64,000 nucleotides of DNA from positions 286,628-350,627 of the forward strand of contig QPMI01000601.1 in the NCBI GenBank assembly GCA_004431415.1, written 5' to 3'. Source of the stretch: Cyanophora paradoxa (taxonomy: Eukaryota; Glaucocystophyceae; Cyanophorales; Cyanophoraceae). Below, in pieces: positions 18,432-30,300 of the stretch; within the stretch, counting starts at the first letter, position 1, and each line of letters opens with the position of its first letter. Under the pieces are notes generated by a model, which was not told the DNA's origin, ran no database searches, and saw only the letters and a program-made list of their open reading frames with translations. Position numbers and translations under genes: made by a program.

Positions 18432-20513
18432 ATGCAGCCGCAGCCTCCATCGCGCCTGAAGAGGCTCGTCGCGCGGCTTTTGCCGCTCGCAGTCGTCGGC
18501 GGCGTCGCTTACTGCCTGGCACCGTCGAAGCCGCCCGAGTGGCCACCGAAGGCCGCCGCGGAGGCCCCGCCTGCGCGATCCGTCTACAGCTGGGGCCTCA
18601 ACCACGCGGGCCAGCTGGGCGTCGGGACCGTGAAAGCTGCCCCGCTGCCGACGCGCCTCGAGGTGTGCGGCCGCGGAGCGCCGAAGCGCCGCGCGCCCCG
18701 TTCCGCCGTGCCTCACGCTTCCGCGGGCGCTCGCAGACGCTCGACAGCAGCCGGTTCGACATCGTGCGCGTCTGCGCCTCTGGGCTCTCCAGCGCTGCGC
18801 TGGACAGCCGGGGGCAGCTCTACACGTGGGGCTGCGGAGGCAACGGGAGGCTGGTGCGCACGCGCGCGAGCGCCGCCGCGCGCCGAGCGCCGCGCGCGCT
18901 GACCGCCGCTGAAGGGTCACGCGGACGAGAGCGACCGGCTGATCCCGCAGCGCGTCGAGACGCCGCTGCCGCTCCGCGTGCGCCGCTCCACCCTCGCCCG
19001 GGACGCCTCGGCGCCTCAGCGGGGCGGGCGGGGCAGGACGTGGCGCTGGGGGAGTATCACCTGGCGGCGGTGGACGTGGAGGGCGGGCTCTGGACGGTGG
19101 GGCGCGGGCGGGGCGGCCAGCTCGGGCACGGGGAGGCGCGGGACGCCCTCGCCCTGCGCAAGGTCGCCGGCCTCGAGGGCAAGCGCGCCGTCCAGATCGC
19201 CGCCGGCGAGGCCCACACCGCCGTCCTCACCGGCCCGCCCCCGCCCCGCCCCGCCCCGCCCCGCCCCGCCCCGCGCCGCTCACGGGCGCCCGCAGAGGAC
19301 GGGGAGGTGTACACGTTCGGCAGCGGCTTCGGCGGTGCGCCCGCGTACCCCCGCACGCTCCGGCCGGCCTGATCGGGTACCCCCCGGCGGAAGGCGGGCT
19401 GGGGCACGGGGAGCGGAAGGACGCGACGGCGCCGCGGCGGGTGGAGGCGCTCGCGGGGAAGCGCGTCCGCTCCGTCGCCTGCGGCCGTGACGTCTCCTTC
19501 TTCGTCACCGGTAGCCCCTCCCCTCCCCCTTTCTCTCCCCCGCGCCGCCGGTACTGGTTGCTCAAGCGGACGCAGACGACGGCATCTACGCGTGCGGCAG
19601 CGACGACTTCGGTGAGCTGCGTACCCCCCTTCGGGGTTTTCCGGACCCGCCCCCCGACGCCGGCGGCAGGGCAGCTGGGCCTGGGGAAGCACGAGCGGAC
19701 CGTGCGGGTCCCGCTGCCCATCCGCAACCTCGGCGACCTTGCCGTCGCCCAGGCCCGCCCCTTCTCGTTCCGCGGGGTACGGCGAGTTCCGATCCTCCCC
19801 GGGGTACGCAGGTGGCGGCGGGGGACTTCCACGCGGCCGCCGTCACGCGTGACGGGGCCCTGTACACCTGGTGCGGCGGATACGGGGGCGGGCGCCCGGG
19901 GCCGGGCCGAGCGCCGCGCGCAGGGGCTGGAACAAGGAGGGGAACCTCGGGCAGGGGGACACGGCCGACCAGTCCCTCCCCCGCCGCCTCGAGGGCCTAC
20001 CCCGCATCGCCAAGGTCCCCGTACCCCCCTCGCTTCTTCCCCCCGCACCCTCCTCTCACGTACCCCCCGCAGGTCGCGTGCGGCGGGGGCCACACGGCGG
20101 CCCTCTCGGAGGCCGGCGAGCTCTTCGTCTTCGGCCGCGGGCGAGACGGGCAGGCGCGCGTACCCCCGAAGGAAATCGAACCCCTCGAATTTAACCACGT
20201 ACCCCGCAGCTGGGCCGCGGGGACCTCCTGGAGTCGATCGCCGCGTACCGCACGACCCCCGTGCGCCCCCTGCGCCCGGACCGGCCTGTACCCCCCGCGC
20301 CGCCCCCTGAGACCGGTACCCCCGGCCAGGTGCGGGTGGAGGCGCTGAAGGGGAAGGCGGTTGTGGACGTGGCGTGCGGGCGCGACCACACGGTGCGCGT
20401 TGGTTGCAGCGGGGCGGGGCGGGGGCGCCCCCTGATTAAAAGCCTCGCCCTTCGAATTCGGCTCACGTGCGGAATCGCGCGAGCAGCTGGCTCTGGCCGC
20501 CGAGAGGAGATGA
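18432..20513 (+). CDS. Membrane-anchored RCC1-repeat (seven-bladed propeller) protein
   Basis: The N-terminus is basic and then hydrophobic (RLLPLAVVGGVAYCLAP), a single membrane anchor. Seven RCC1 repeats follow: VYSWGLNHAGQLGVG, LYTWGCGGNGRL, LWTVGRGRGGQLGHG, VYTFGSGFGG with GLGHG, a blade ending GQLGLGKHER, LYTWGWNKEGNLGQG and LFVFGRGRDG with QLGRGD. The characteristic CGRD/AAGEAHT turns are present (VACGRDVSFFVT, IAAGEAHTAVLT, VACGGGHTAAL). The last exon joins GRDHT to LALAAERR and stops at 20511-20513. Seven blades make a complete propeller. An anchored RCC1 protein resembles mitochondrial RCC1L/FMP25-type proteins more than nuclear RCC1; that assignment is inference. Donors are mainly GTGCG, including GTGCGGCGG, GTGCGCACG and GTGCGCGTT. 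One intron (19335-19393) shares its first 19 bases with a MED23 intron, and one appears to begin with GC. Confidence 0.84.
19335..19393 (+). other. Introner-like intron in the RCC1 gene
   Basis: 59-nt intron between GFG and GLGHGE. It begins GTGCGCCCGCGTACCCCCG, 19 bases identical to the start of the MED23-like intron at 36080, and contains a second GTACCCCC copy before the acceptor AAG. Confidence 0.7.
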
Positions 20514-20745
20514 CCCCCAGCCAGGCCTCGGGCGTTACGCCGCCTCCCTTGGCGTCCCGGATTCGATCCCAGGCCCAGCTAGCGCGCGCGCACACACACA
20601 GGCTTCCGAGTTCAGAAATCTGCTCACTGCTCAATTCAGAGAATCGCTCGCGAAGATGAAAAGGCGTCTACACAGGCGAGAGCTAGCCGCGCAAAAGAGA
20701 ACTAAATCTAGGGGGAGAACATTTACAGGCGTGCTATGTACAGTT
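20514..20745. other. Convergent spacer
   Basis: 3' flanks of the RCC1 gene and the next minus-strand gene. It contains a CACACACA run near 20590 and a T-arm-like GGATTCGATCCC near 20564 that does not fold into a tRNA. Nothing else seen. Confidence 0.4.
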
Positions 20746-23700
20746 TCAGGGGTGGAGGGCGGCGAGGGCGCGCTGGGCGGCGCGCTCGCGGCGGCGGGCG
20801 GCGAGGCGCTCGTCGACGGCGGCGCGGGCGGCGGCGAGGCGGGCGGCGAGGGCGGCGAGGTCGGCCCCCGAGAGGCCCTCCAGTACGCGCGCCCCGGCGC
20901 CGGCCTCGCCCTCCTCCACCAGCGCCCGCGCCGCCTCCCCGAGCGGCCCGGGCGCCCCGCGGAGCGCCCCCGCCTCCGCCCCGGGCGCCCCCGCCCCCTC
21001 CGCCTCCTCCTCCTCCTCGAGGGACGCCAGCACGAGCTCGAGGAGGGGGTGCGCCCCCGGTCCTCCTCCTCCTCCTCCTCCGCGCCGCCCCGCCGCGCCG
21101 CCGCGGGGCCCCGCCCCGCCCTCCCCGTCCCCCTCGCCCCCGCCTCGCCCTGCGCCGCCTCCGGCCGCCGCAGCGACCTCCGCTGCCGCGCCGCTCAGCG
21201 GGCGAGGAGGCGGGGAAGCGGGGGGGCGGGGCGCGCACGCGGGCGGCGTGGAGGGGCGGAGGGCCCCCGTCGTCGCTGCGGGAGGCCGGCGGGGGGCTCG
21301 CCGACGGCGGCACCCCCGGCGCCGGGTTCTCGGGCGGGATCTGCGCGCGTACCCCCGATCCCGGTCACGCGGGGCGCGCGCTGAGCGAGCCGCTCGACTC
21401 GGAAGCGAGTACGTACGATGCCGTCGCTGGGCGCTGCGGGGCGGAGGGCGAGGGTTAGCTTGGGGATGCGGGGGCGGACCCCGAGGGGGTACGGGGCGGC
21501 ACCGAAGGGGGCGTAGTCGGCGAGGGGGATACCGAGCTGCTCGGCGACGAGGAGGACCTGATACCCCCAGGCGTCAGGGGCACGGGCGCGATTTGAGCTC
21601 GCCGGCCCTGCGCGGAGGCCGGACGCGGGCGGACCTGGCGCTTGCCCATGCCGCTCAGCCCGTTGCTCCCCTGCTTCACGAACTGCAGGACCGGGGTTCG
21701 CTACGGGGGGTGGGGACCGGCGGGGGTACGCGCCTTGAAGCGGTTCTGGGTGTACTCGGGCGTGTTCGTGATCGCGGCGCTGGGGGTACGGTGTCAGCGG
21801 GGCGGGGGCGGCGGGGAGGGGGGCGGAGCGCGCTAGAGGGCGTTGCGGGAGGCCTCCCAGGCGCTGATGCGGCGCCCGGTGCGGCTGTGGAAGGTCGCCT
21901 GGCCCGCCGGCGCCCGCCGCGGCACCCCCGAGGGCGTACCCCCCGCCGAGCTCGACGGCGAGGGGGGCCGGGGCGGCGGGGGGGCGGCGCCGCCGGAGGG
22001 GTAGGGGGAGACGCCGCCGGAGGCCGGCCCGACGGCTGCTGCGGCAGCGGAGGCGGAGCGGGAGGGGCGGAAGCCGCGCGGGGCGGAGTCAAAGGGGGTA
22101 GGGGAGGAGGCGGTGGAGGAGGGGGGCGAGGGGCCGGCGGAGGGCCCCGCGGAGGCCCCGGGGGAGGAGCCGTACGCCTCCCTCGCCAGCGCCCTCTGGG
22201 GCGGAGTGAGCCGCGGCGAGGCGGTACCCCCCTTCGAACAGCGTACCCGGAGGGTCTCGCGGTCGGACTGGAAGGCGAGGGTGGGGAGGAGGGCCGCCAG
22301 GTCGAGCCCCAGGGCCTTCGCGATCTGCGCGCGCGGTACCCCCGTCGGACGGAGCGGGACGCGGTACCCCACCTTCCCTCCAACCCGCCGCGCACGTCGA
22401 TCCACTGCTCGGTTCGGACGTCCTTCGTCTGGCGGCGGTACGAAAGTCAGGCTAGGGCAGGAGGTACGGTGGGGGCGAGGCGGGGCGGGAGAGGCGCACC
22501 TGGGTGCCGTGGAGGAAGCGCTGCCGGTTGGCGTTGAACGAGTCGTGCCTGAGGCAGAGCTTCCGGACCTGGGAGGGGGGGGGGGGGGGGAGGGGGGGGA
22601 AGTCGGGGGTGCGCCGGCGAAGGAAGAAGGGAGGGGGTTACGCACGATGTCGCGGAGGCGGGGCTGGCCCTCTTTGGGTGGGGCGGCGGGGCGGCGGGGG
22701 CGGCGGGGCCCTGCGCGGGGCCCCAGAGGCGGGCTCGCCCTCCTGGGGCCCCGGGGCCCTCCCGCGGCCGCTTTCGCGGCTCTTCCGCTGTTGGCGCGAG
22801 CGCTCAGAGACGCGGCACGGAGGGGAAGGGGAGGGTGGGGGCGGACCCGGCGGGTCGTCGGCGGGCCGCTTGGGCGGGCGGGCGTCGGGGCCGGCGGAGG
22901 CGGCGGAGGCGAGGGAGGTGGAGCAGAGGGCCGGCTCCTCGAGCTTGAGGGGCGCGAAGCAGAGCGAGGGCGAGAAGGCCAGCGGCAGCGGCAGCGCCGC
23001 TGGAAGCGCCATCCCCGCCGCCCCAACCGCCAGCGCTCCGGGGACCGCCGGTGCCGCGGGTCCCGCCGGCTGCTCGGGAGGCGGGGCCGGGGCGGGGGCG
23101 GAGGCAGGGGCCCGCTCGGGGCGCGCTCGGGGGGCGCTCGGGGGTGGAGGCGTGCGGCTGCTCAGCGCGCTGGGGCGTGCGGCCGGCGGGGGAGGAGGGC
23201 GCGGATGGCCCGTCGTCCCCGCCGGGCCCCCGCCGGGCCGCTTCTTGAGGGGCACGCGCGTGGGCTTCTCCTGGCGCCCCTGCCCGAGAAGCTCGGCGTA
23301 GGAGAGGCCCTGCGGCCCCGCCCCGGGTCCCGGGCCCCCGACGAGGGCGAGCCGACCCCGTGCCCGCTGCCGCTCCGGTCGAGCCCGCCGCCGCGCTCCC
23401 TGTCCCGCTCGCGCTCGCGCTCGCGCTCGCGCTCGCCGCCGGGGCCCATCCCGAGGCTCGCGAGGAGGCCGGAGTTCTTCGCCAGCAGCTGCGCGTGCGC
23501 GGCGGCCTCGGCGGAGGCGGCGGGGCGGGGCGGGGCGGGGCGGGGCGGGGCGGGCCTCGTGCTTCTCGGCGTCGGTGGCGCCGCCGAGGAGGCGGAGGCG
23601 GCTGGAGGCGGCGGCCATCGAGTCGACGCGGGCGGAGATCTGCTCGAGGGTGCGGAACTGGGAGCACCACTCGTCGATCTCACCGCTGCTCGGCGAGTCG

Positions 23701-24053
23701 TCCGAGATGGCGCTCAGCGGCACCTGCCGCTCCCCCCGCGCCGTCCGGATCTGCAGCTGCAGCCGCGAGCGCACGCCCCGCTCCACCATGTAGTCCCGGT
23801 CGAGGGCGGAGCAGCCCGTCACCTCTCCGATCTCGCAGCGCAGCCCGAAGACCATCCGAACGCCGCACTTCGGCACCGAGCACGCGAAGAGCGCCTGGGC
23901 GTCGCGTGGCGTTCAAAATCGGCCACTGGATGGGACCGGGGGTGGCTGAGCTCGCATGCACACCTGGCTCTCGATCAGCAAAGGAACGAGCTCCGCCTTG
24001 AGGACGATTACAGCCCGCAGTTCCGATGCCAGCTGGGAGCTGACGACCGCCAT
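20746..24053 (-). CDS. Unrecognised large protein, low-complexity C-terminal half
   Basis: I do not recognise this gene. A well-supported N-terminus starts at ATG 24053: MAVVSSQLASELRAVIVLKA then, after an intron ending in CCCAG, ALFACSVPKCGVRMVFGLRC, EIGEVTGCSALDRDYMVERG, LQLQIRTARGERQVPLSAI and LEQISARVDSMAAASSRLRL. It reads like a compact folded domain with paired cysteines. Downstream are an (RE)n-type charged run, SYAELLGQGRQEKPTRV, a long Pro/Ala-rich region, then RLRDIV, LRHDSFNANRQRFLHGTQ, RTEQWIDVRG, AKALGLDLAALLPTLAF and NTPEYTQNRFKA. The C-terminus is helix-prone and Ala/Leu/Arg-rich (LSGADLAALAARLAAARAAV) and stops at 20746-20748. Some pieces may belong to a second gene. Introns include long poly-G/C tracts near 22570-22590 and 23521-23553. 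Confidence 0.5.
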
Positions 24054-24399
24054 GACCACGCTCGAATGCCGGGCGGCGCGTCTACCTTTCTTTCAGCACG
24101 ATTTCGAGTCACGCGCGCTCGATTCTCGAAGTGCAGAGGCTCGTCCGGCTCGGCGGGCCAGCTGGCGTCCCTCTCCGAGCTAGCCACGGGCGTTCGGGTA
24201 CCTCGGATGAGCTTCCAGGCGGAATTGCAAGGCTGGGGATCGGCCGGGTCGGCCGCGCCGCCCTCCAACTGCCGGGTACAGAGCCTAACAGGGCTGTTCG
24301 GGGAGTACAGCACTGCGGCAGGCTCGTCGGACCAAGCACCCCGGCCCCAACCCCCCAGCTGCAGCCTAGTTCGTTTCTTTGAATCCCGTTCCTTGCACG
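24054..24399. promoter_or_regulatory. Divergent promoter region
   Basis: 346 bp between the start of the unknown minus-strand gene and the small plus-strand gene. No TATA box, repeat or exon is evident. Confidence 0.3.
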
Positions 24400-24946
24400 A
24401 TGTTTCTCCAGAATTTCATCAACTCCACTGCTGGCGGGCTCGACGCCATTGCCAAGAATGGAGGTCCGTCAGAGTACACGCCGGAGGCCGCGGCGGCGGA
24501 CAGCAGCTATTTCAGCAGCTATTTCGGTGGCAGCTATTTCCTGCCGGTATTCGCCTCGAACCCCTTAAGCTAGTCGCTTTAACGGCTTCGGTTTTTCATT
24601 ACGGCGTTCCGATCGCAGTCTGGCGGCGGCCGCGTCTTCAACAAGCACATGGAGCTCACTCGCTCGAACGCCAGCCAGGTACTTTGGCTGCTGGCTTCGT
24701 CTCCTCCTTGGTCACGCACGCGTACGCGTACGGCAGGTCGACGACACGAGCCAGGCGGTGGACGACGGCGACGCGGTCCTGCCCGACGGTCTCTTCGTGG
24801 AGGGCAACGCGGAGCTCCTCGAGTTCGACGCCGACGAGCTCCTCCAGGCCGAGGTGCACTTCATTTCATGCGAGGGAGCGTGTGCGTTTGCGTGCGTGAC
24901 GCGGGCCGCAACGCAGGCCGTCCAGTCCTTCGACCAGGAGCTGTAG
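24400..24946 (+). CDS. Small acidic protein, unknown function
   Basis: Four exons give about 120 residues. Exon 1 is MFLQNFINSTAGGLDAIAKN with a Tyr/Phe repeat SSYFSSYFGGSYFLP. A donor GTATTCG then joins SGGGRVFNKHMELTRSNASQ, followed by VDDTSQAVDDGDAVLPDGLF, EGNAELLEFDADELLQAE and VQSFDQEL before TAG. All joins keep frame with GT-AG ends, which supports a real gene. The second half is acidic. I do not recognise the family. The nearest neighbours are unrelated. Confidence 0.45.
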
Positions 24947-25424
24947 GCAGAACTTCGGAACGCTTGGCGCTGCCGAGCGCGATCGCCAGCCAGCTTCTAG
25001 ATAGGATGGTATGTATCTTATAAAACTTATTGACTGTTATTGCGGTTATGGCGAGCCTCGGAGCTCGAGGGCGCTCGGGTTCCGCCCCGCCCCCGGCGGA
25101 CCTTGAGCTTCCCGATATACATCGATTGCTGGCCCTTTTCAACCGAGGCCCTGAGGCTGAGGATCGCGCGCGTATATACGTACGCGTGCACTCCCGGCCC
25201 GACGCCGACCCCGTGGGCCGGCTCTATATAGCTAGCTACCGGCCTGCAGCTGGCACGTTCCGATCCCTTCAGAGATGCGAGACAAAAGCCGAACATCGTT
25301 CACTTGAGTGCACTTTATTACCATACATATTCATTATAATTATAACTAGCTCTGATTAAGTAGGAACTTCACATGCATGCAATGCAAATGAGTCGTAAAC
25401 TAAACTTCCTGAACTGATGAATGA
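24947..25424. other. Convergent intergenic region, AT-richer
   Basis: Between two converging genes. It contains TATATATAGCTAGCTACC near 25222-25240 and AT-rich runs at 25008-25040 and 25310-25360 (TTCATTATAATTATAACTAGC) that probably include the 3' ends of both transcripts. No coding or RNA gene seen. Confidence 0.45.
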
Positions 25425-27063
25425 TCAGCGGTTGCCGGACTTCGTGCACAGACACTTGAGCTTCCAGTGCTGGAAAAAGGCGGCTTCGGGGGCCTTCCAG
25501 ATCCACGCCCCAGTGAGCGTCCACGACCCCGATCGCTCCGACGTGTACTGCCGGAACAGCGTGAGCTCGAGGCGGGGCGGAGGAATGTTCGCAGGGCGCG
25601 GACGACGAGGTCGTAGGGCGTGGCGAGAGCGAGGTCGGTCCCGGCGAGACTCGGCGTCCGGAGCACGGCGGCGTCGGCGCGGAGGGTGAGGTTGGCGACC
25701 GCGAGGCCGCCGATGGTGACGGAGGCCGTCGCGTCGCCGGCGATGAAGCCCGTCCCCGTGACGGTGATCGTGGAGCCCTCAGCGGGGCCGTGGCTGGCGG
25801 GGAGGATGGCTCCCATAAAGATCGCTGCCGCCGGCGGGTCGGGCTCTTCGTCGAAGCGGGGAAGGGGGCGGGGGGGGGGGGGGGAGGGAGGGGGGGAAGG
25901 AGGGGGGGGGGCGAAGAGGGGGCAGGGCGGAGGGGGAAGGTAGGCGCGCACGCTCATTGATGGTGTAGGCGGCGCTGATGCGGGAGGGCCCGTGCGTGGC
26001 GGAGCGGAGGGCCACCTCGCCCAGGCCCCGCTGCTCCCCGTTCGGCACCCTGAGCACGACCGCCGAGCGGTCGGCCGAGACGGAGACGACGGCAGCCGCG
26101 CCGTAGGCCCGCCCCACGACCGTCGTGTCGGCGCCCCCCGCGAGGTCCGAAGCGTTCCGAAGCAGGTCGTCCCCCACAATCGTGATCCGGTTCGCTGCGG
26201 AGGTTCGATCCGTAAGGCGCCGCCCACGCATGGAGGCGCGCGTCCCGCACTCACAGCCGTACGAAGGCCCGTTCGAGAGCGTCACAGACGCGATGCGCGC
26301 GTCTGCGTTGCTCGTCGGCGGGGGGCGGTGACCGAGCAGTGGGCGTCGCACTGCAGGCCTTGATGTTCAGAATGCCGGTGAAATCGCAGTCTGCAGCCAG
26401 GTTTGATGTCTTGCAGAGCACGCGCCAGTAGACCGTCGTGTCGGGCGCGCCCGCACAGCGCCTGCCGCGCTTCAGCGGCTTCCGCGGCACTGCCGCGGCG
26501 GCGCACGTGATGTTCGCGCGGCCGGACGTGAAGGAGGAGGGTAAGGCGGTCGGAGGCGCCAGGACTTGCGACTGGTCCGTCATGTCCACGAAGCTGCGCG
26601 GAGGCGCTCGTCAGCCATCCGCTCGAACCCGGCCCTTAAGCTTCGCCCCGCCCCGCGCACGTAGTGCCGTCCAGGCTCGTCTGCAGCGAGAATCGATCAA
26701 ATCTGTTCGTTGAAATCGTGTCATCTTTGTCCGTGACCGTCAGCCACGCGTACCAGCCTGCGAAATCGCATAAGCTATGTATGTTAAGCGATCTGAGGGC
26801 CACAGCGCGCCGCCAGTGAGCGGGTACTGGTACTGGATGTAGTCGTTTGGTGTGATAGTGCCGGCACTGACGGTGAAGGTCTGCGAGGGAACCAGTGGGG
26901 TGCTGACCACGACGTTGGCCGCCGTGACTGCATAGACGTAGATTCAGCGGCACACGAACTTGAGCCGCTGAGCTGGAGAACTTCGCGCACCTCGCATAGA
27001 GAGAGATGTCAGACAGGCCATGATCATGACCAGCTGCAGCCGGGCCCATGGCCATGGCCACAT
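25425..27063 (-). CDS. Secreted protein with two IPT/TIG domains
   Basis: The start at 27063 gives a signal peptide (MWPWPWARLQLVMIMACLTS). It is joined by a GTGCGCG...TATGCAG intron to a Thr/Ser/Val-rich beta region (NVVVSTPLVPSQTFTVSAG, WYAWLTVTDKDDTISTNRF). Cysteines typical of an extracellular protein follow. IPT/TIG immunoglobulin-like domain one is ARIASVTLSNGPSYGSNRIT ... VVLRVPNGEQRG ... ISAAYTIN. Domain two is ILPASHGPAEGSTITVTGTG ... ASVTIGGLAVANLTLRADAA ... YDLVVRAL. The C-terminus is LFRQYTSERSGSWTLTGAWI ... CLCTKSGNR, stop 25425-25427. One intron inside LTG/WYAW appears to be GC-AG. The acceptor intron before FVDMTDQ begins GTGCGCGGGG and ends CGCGCAG, a short terminal inverted repeat. 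Role (adhesion or surface coat) is inference. Confidence 0.65.
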
Positions 27064-27376
27064 GAACACGCACTGGACGCCACGATTCAGCAACATTGCA
27101 ATTGATCGAGGGCCGCGGATTAACGTAGTCACTTCAGCGGCAACTGTAACTTAGTAACTGCCGCCAGCCGCCGGGCACAGCCGAATCGAAGTTGAAAATG
27201 CCGTACCCGTCCAAGGCGGCCTCCTCCCCCGCCCCGACCGACCTCGATCATGGCAACGTTAACGGACCTTCCATGTTCCATTCGCGATATCGAATGGTTT
27301 CGTGCTACGGTATTCTTTGAGCACTCTATCTACCCTGCCTAACAGTGCTACCACGATGGTCGAGGACCCGCTGCCC
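27064..27376. other. Spacer between two minus-strand genes
   Basis: Downstream of the helicase gene and upstream of the IPT gene. It has moderate GC and no evident exon or repeat. Confidence 0.35.
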
Positions 27377-30300
27377 TCAGAAGGAGTCGTCGAGGGCGAA
27401 GTCAGCGTCGTCGTCCCCCCACGCCCCCGCGGCCCCGGCCGCGGCCGGCGCCGGCGCCGAGGGCGGAGCCGCTGGCGGGGCCTGGAACGTCCCGGGGGCG
27501 AAGGGGATGTCAGGAAGGGGCCGGGGCGCGGCCGCCGGCGCGGGGGGGCGCAGGCCGCCCGCTCCCGGGGCCCAGAGTTTGAAGGGCGCGGGCGCCGGGC
27601 GGGCCTCCTCGAATTCGGAGGCGGGCGCTCCGCCGTGCGAGGACGGCGTTTCCTCGTGGTTCGCGGGCTCGGCGGCGCCCTCCGCCGCCGTCTCCTCCTC
27701 GTCGCCCCCCGCCCCGCGGTCCCAGTCGCCCTCCCACTTCTCCTCGCCCTTCGCCGCCGCGTCCTCCTCCCCGCCCTCCTCACCCTCCCCTTCCTCCTGC
27801 TCCTCCTCCTCCTCCCGCGCCCGCTTCCGCCGCTCCATCTCCGCCGCCGCGATCGCCTCCAGCTCCTCGTCGTCCAGGCCCGTTCCCCCATCCGGATCGT
27901 CCCCCTCCCCCCGCCCCGCCTCCTCGCTGGCGGGGCCTGCCTGCTCGCCCCGCCTCCCGATCAGCGCAATCCGCCCGACGGAAGAGGCCCGGGCCGGGGG
28001 CGCTCGCACCTCGGGCTCGTACTCCGCCTCCGCCTGCGCCTCCGTCTCGGCCTCGGGTTCCGCTTCTGCTTTCCCGAGGCCTTGGTTGTGCCACTCCGGC
28101 GCGCGCGGTGCGGACGGGGCGCCGCCGTTGGAGGACAGGGCCGGCGGCTGCACCGGTCGCCGCGCCCACGGGGCGAGCGTCGGGCCGCGGGCCTCTGGCG
28201 GAGCTGGCGCCGGTGCGGGCGGGGCGGGCGGCGGCGCCAGCGGGGCGGACGGGCCCCCCCCCGCGGACGCCGACGAGTGCGCCGGGACGAGGCCAGGGCC
28301 CATCAGGTCTTCCAGCCTCCGGTAGCCCCCCTGGCACTCTGCCGCGGGGACGCTGTTAGCAAAGGGCGCGGAGAGGAGGAGGGAGAGGGTACGCGGACCT
28401 CGGGCGTCGCGGAGGATCTCCCGCCAGTAGGGGAGCTCGGAGAGGACGGGGTACGACCCCAGCACGATCAGGTGCCTGTACCCGGCCTTGAGCGCGGGGG
28501 AGGGGAAGGGAGGCGGGCGGGCGGGGCGGGGCGCACCGCCTCGCGCGGGTGATGGTGACGTTGACGCGCCGGGGGCAGCACATGAAGTCGGTGCCCTTGC
28601 TCGTCCGCGTGCACGCCACGATGATCACGTCTGAGGGGTACGGCGTCAGGGGCGGCGGCGGCGGCGGGGGGCGCGGCGGGGGGCGCGCCCTTCTCCGCCC
28701 CCTGGAAGGCGTCGACGGTCGAGATCTGCGCCCCGAAGGTCGGCGCGAGAAGCGGGGAAAGAGGGGGGAGGGGGGGGGTACTGTGCACCTGGGGGACCTC
28801 CTGCGCCGTCGCGCGGCCGCCGCTCGGCCGGCCGCCGCCGCCGTACCCCCCCGCCGCGCCCGGTCCCCCGAGGCGCTCCGTAATGAGGGCCGCCTGCGCC
28901 TTGTCTGCAGTACCCCGTGAGATCGAGCGGCGGTGGGGGGCGGGGCGGGAGGGGGATACGCTCACAGAGGCAGACGACGCCGACCTGGGAGGGCCGCACG
29001 CCTGCCCGCTCGAGGAGCCCGACTGCGTGCAGCACCGCGTCCGCCTCCGCCCTGTTCACGAACGACCCGCCCCGCCGCTCCTCCTGCCGCGAAGGTGAGC
29101 CCGGGGGGGGAGGGGGGGGGGAGCGGGTCCGGGGTACGCGCGCCTGGGTAACCTGGGAGTCGAAGGCGAGGAGGGGCGGGACGCCGGGGGCGAGGGGCGG
29201 GCGGTCGGCGGGCGTGACTCCGTCCCGCAGGCGCCCGCCGTAGAAGAGGCGGCTCGACAGCGCGCTGAACGCCGGGTGGCACTGCACCCGCCCGCTCAGC
29301 GCTCGGACCCCTCTCCCCGTCCCCGCGGTCCCTTCCCGGCGCACCCGGTACTGCGTCGCCAGGAGGACGGGCCGGAGCCCCGCGCGGCTCAGCCGCACGA
29401 ACATCGTCTTGGCGAGGCCGGGGGGAGCGTCTGGCGGGCCGGCCCCGCGCTTGGCGGTGCGAGAGGGAGGGGGCGGAGAAGCGGGGGTACCCTCTTTAGA
29501 GGCTTCGTCGCGGACGGAGACGAGCTGCGGCGGCAGCTGCTTCGGATCCCCCACCAGCAGCTGCCGTACCTCTGAGCCCCGGGGGGGGGGGGGGGGGCAA
29601 CGCGGGGGTACGGGGCGGACCAGGCGCCTGGCGTGGAAGCGAGCCATGGGGAGCAGCGAGGCCGGCTCCGTGATCTGACGGGGGATGAGGGGGAGGGGGA
29701 AGAGGGCGAGGAGGGTAAGCGTGCCTGTGAGCACTCGTCAAGAATGACGACGTCAAACATGCGGCTGCTGCGCTTCTCCTTCTCCTTCTCCTGGCCGCCG
29801 TCCTTGTCCTTGTCCTTGTCCTTGGTCTCCTTGCCGAAGACGCTGTTGAGACACGAGTGGCACGTGACGCCGACGACCTATCTCCCCCGGTCGGCGCGGG
29901 GAGGGGCCTGGGGGGAGCGACGGGGGCCGCACGGGGGCCTTGTTCAGGCGCTCGCTGCGGCTCTTGAGGCGCCCGTCCTTCGCCTCCTGCGCGCGGCGTG
30001 GGCGCGCGGCCGGCGGAAGTGCCCCCTGCCGGAGCCGAACCGCGAGCTGCCCCTGCAGGATGGCCCGGTCCGCCTCGCTGGCCGCCCCCTTCAGCTCCAG
30101 CTCCAGCTCCCGGATCGACTCTACTCCGCTCCCCCGGGTCAGCCGGGGGCGGGGGTACATAGGCGGGGGAGAGGCGGGGGTTCACCTTTGATAGAGCGCT
30201 CGTCCCCCCCGACAGTCGTGAAAGGAAGCACGGGGCGCGCGATCTTCCGGACCGACTAGCGGGCCCAAGCTCAGGCGAGGGGGGTACGAGCAACGGCGCG

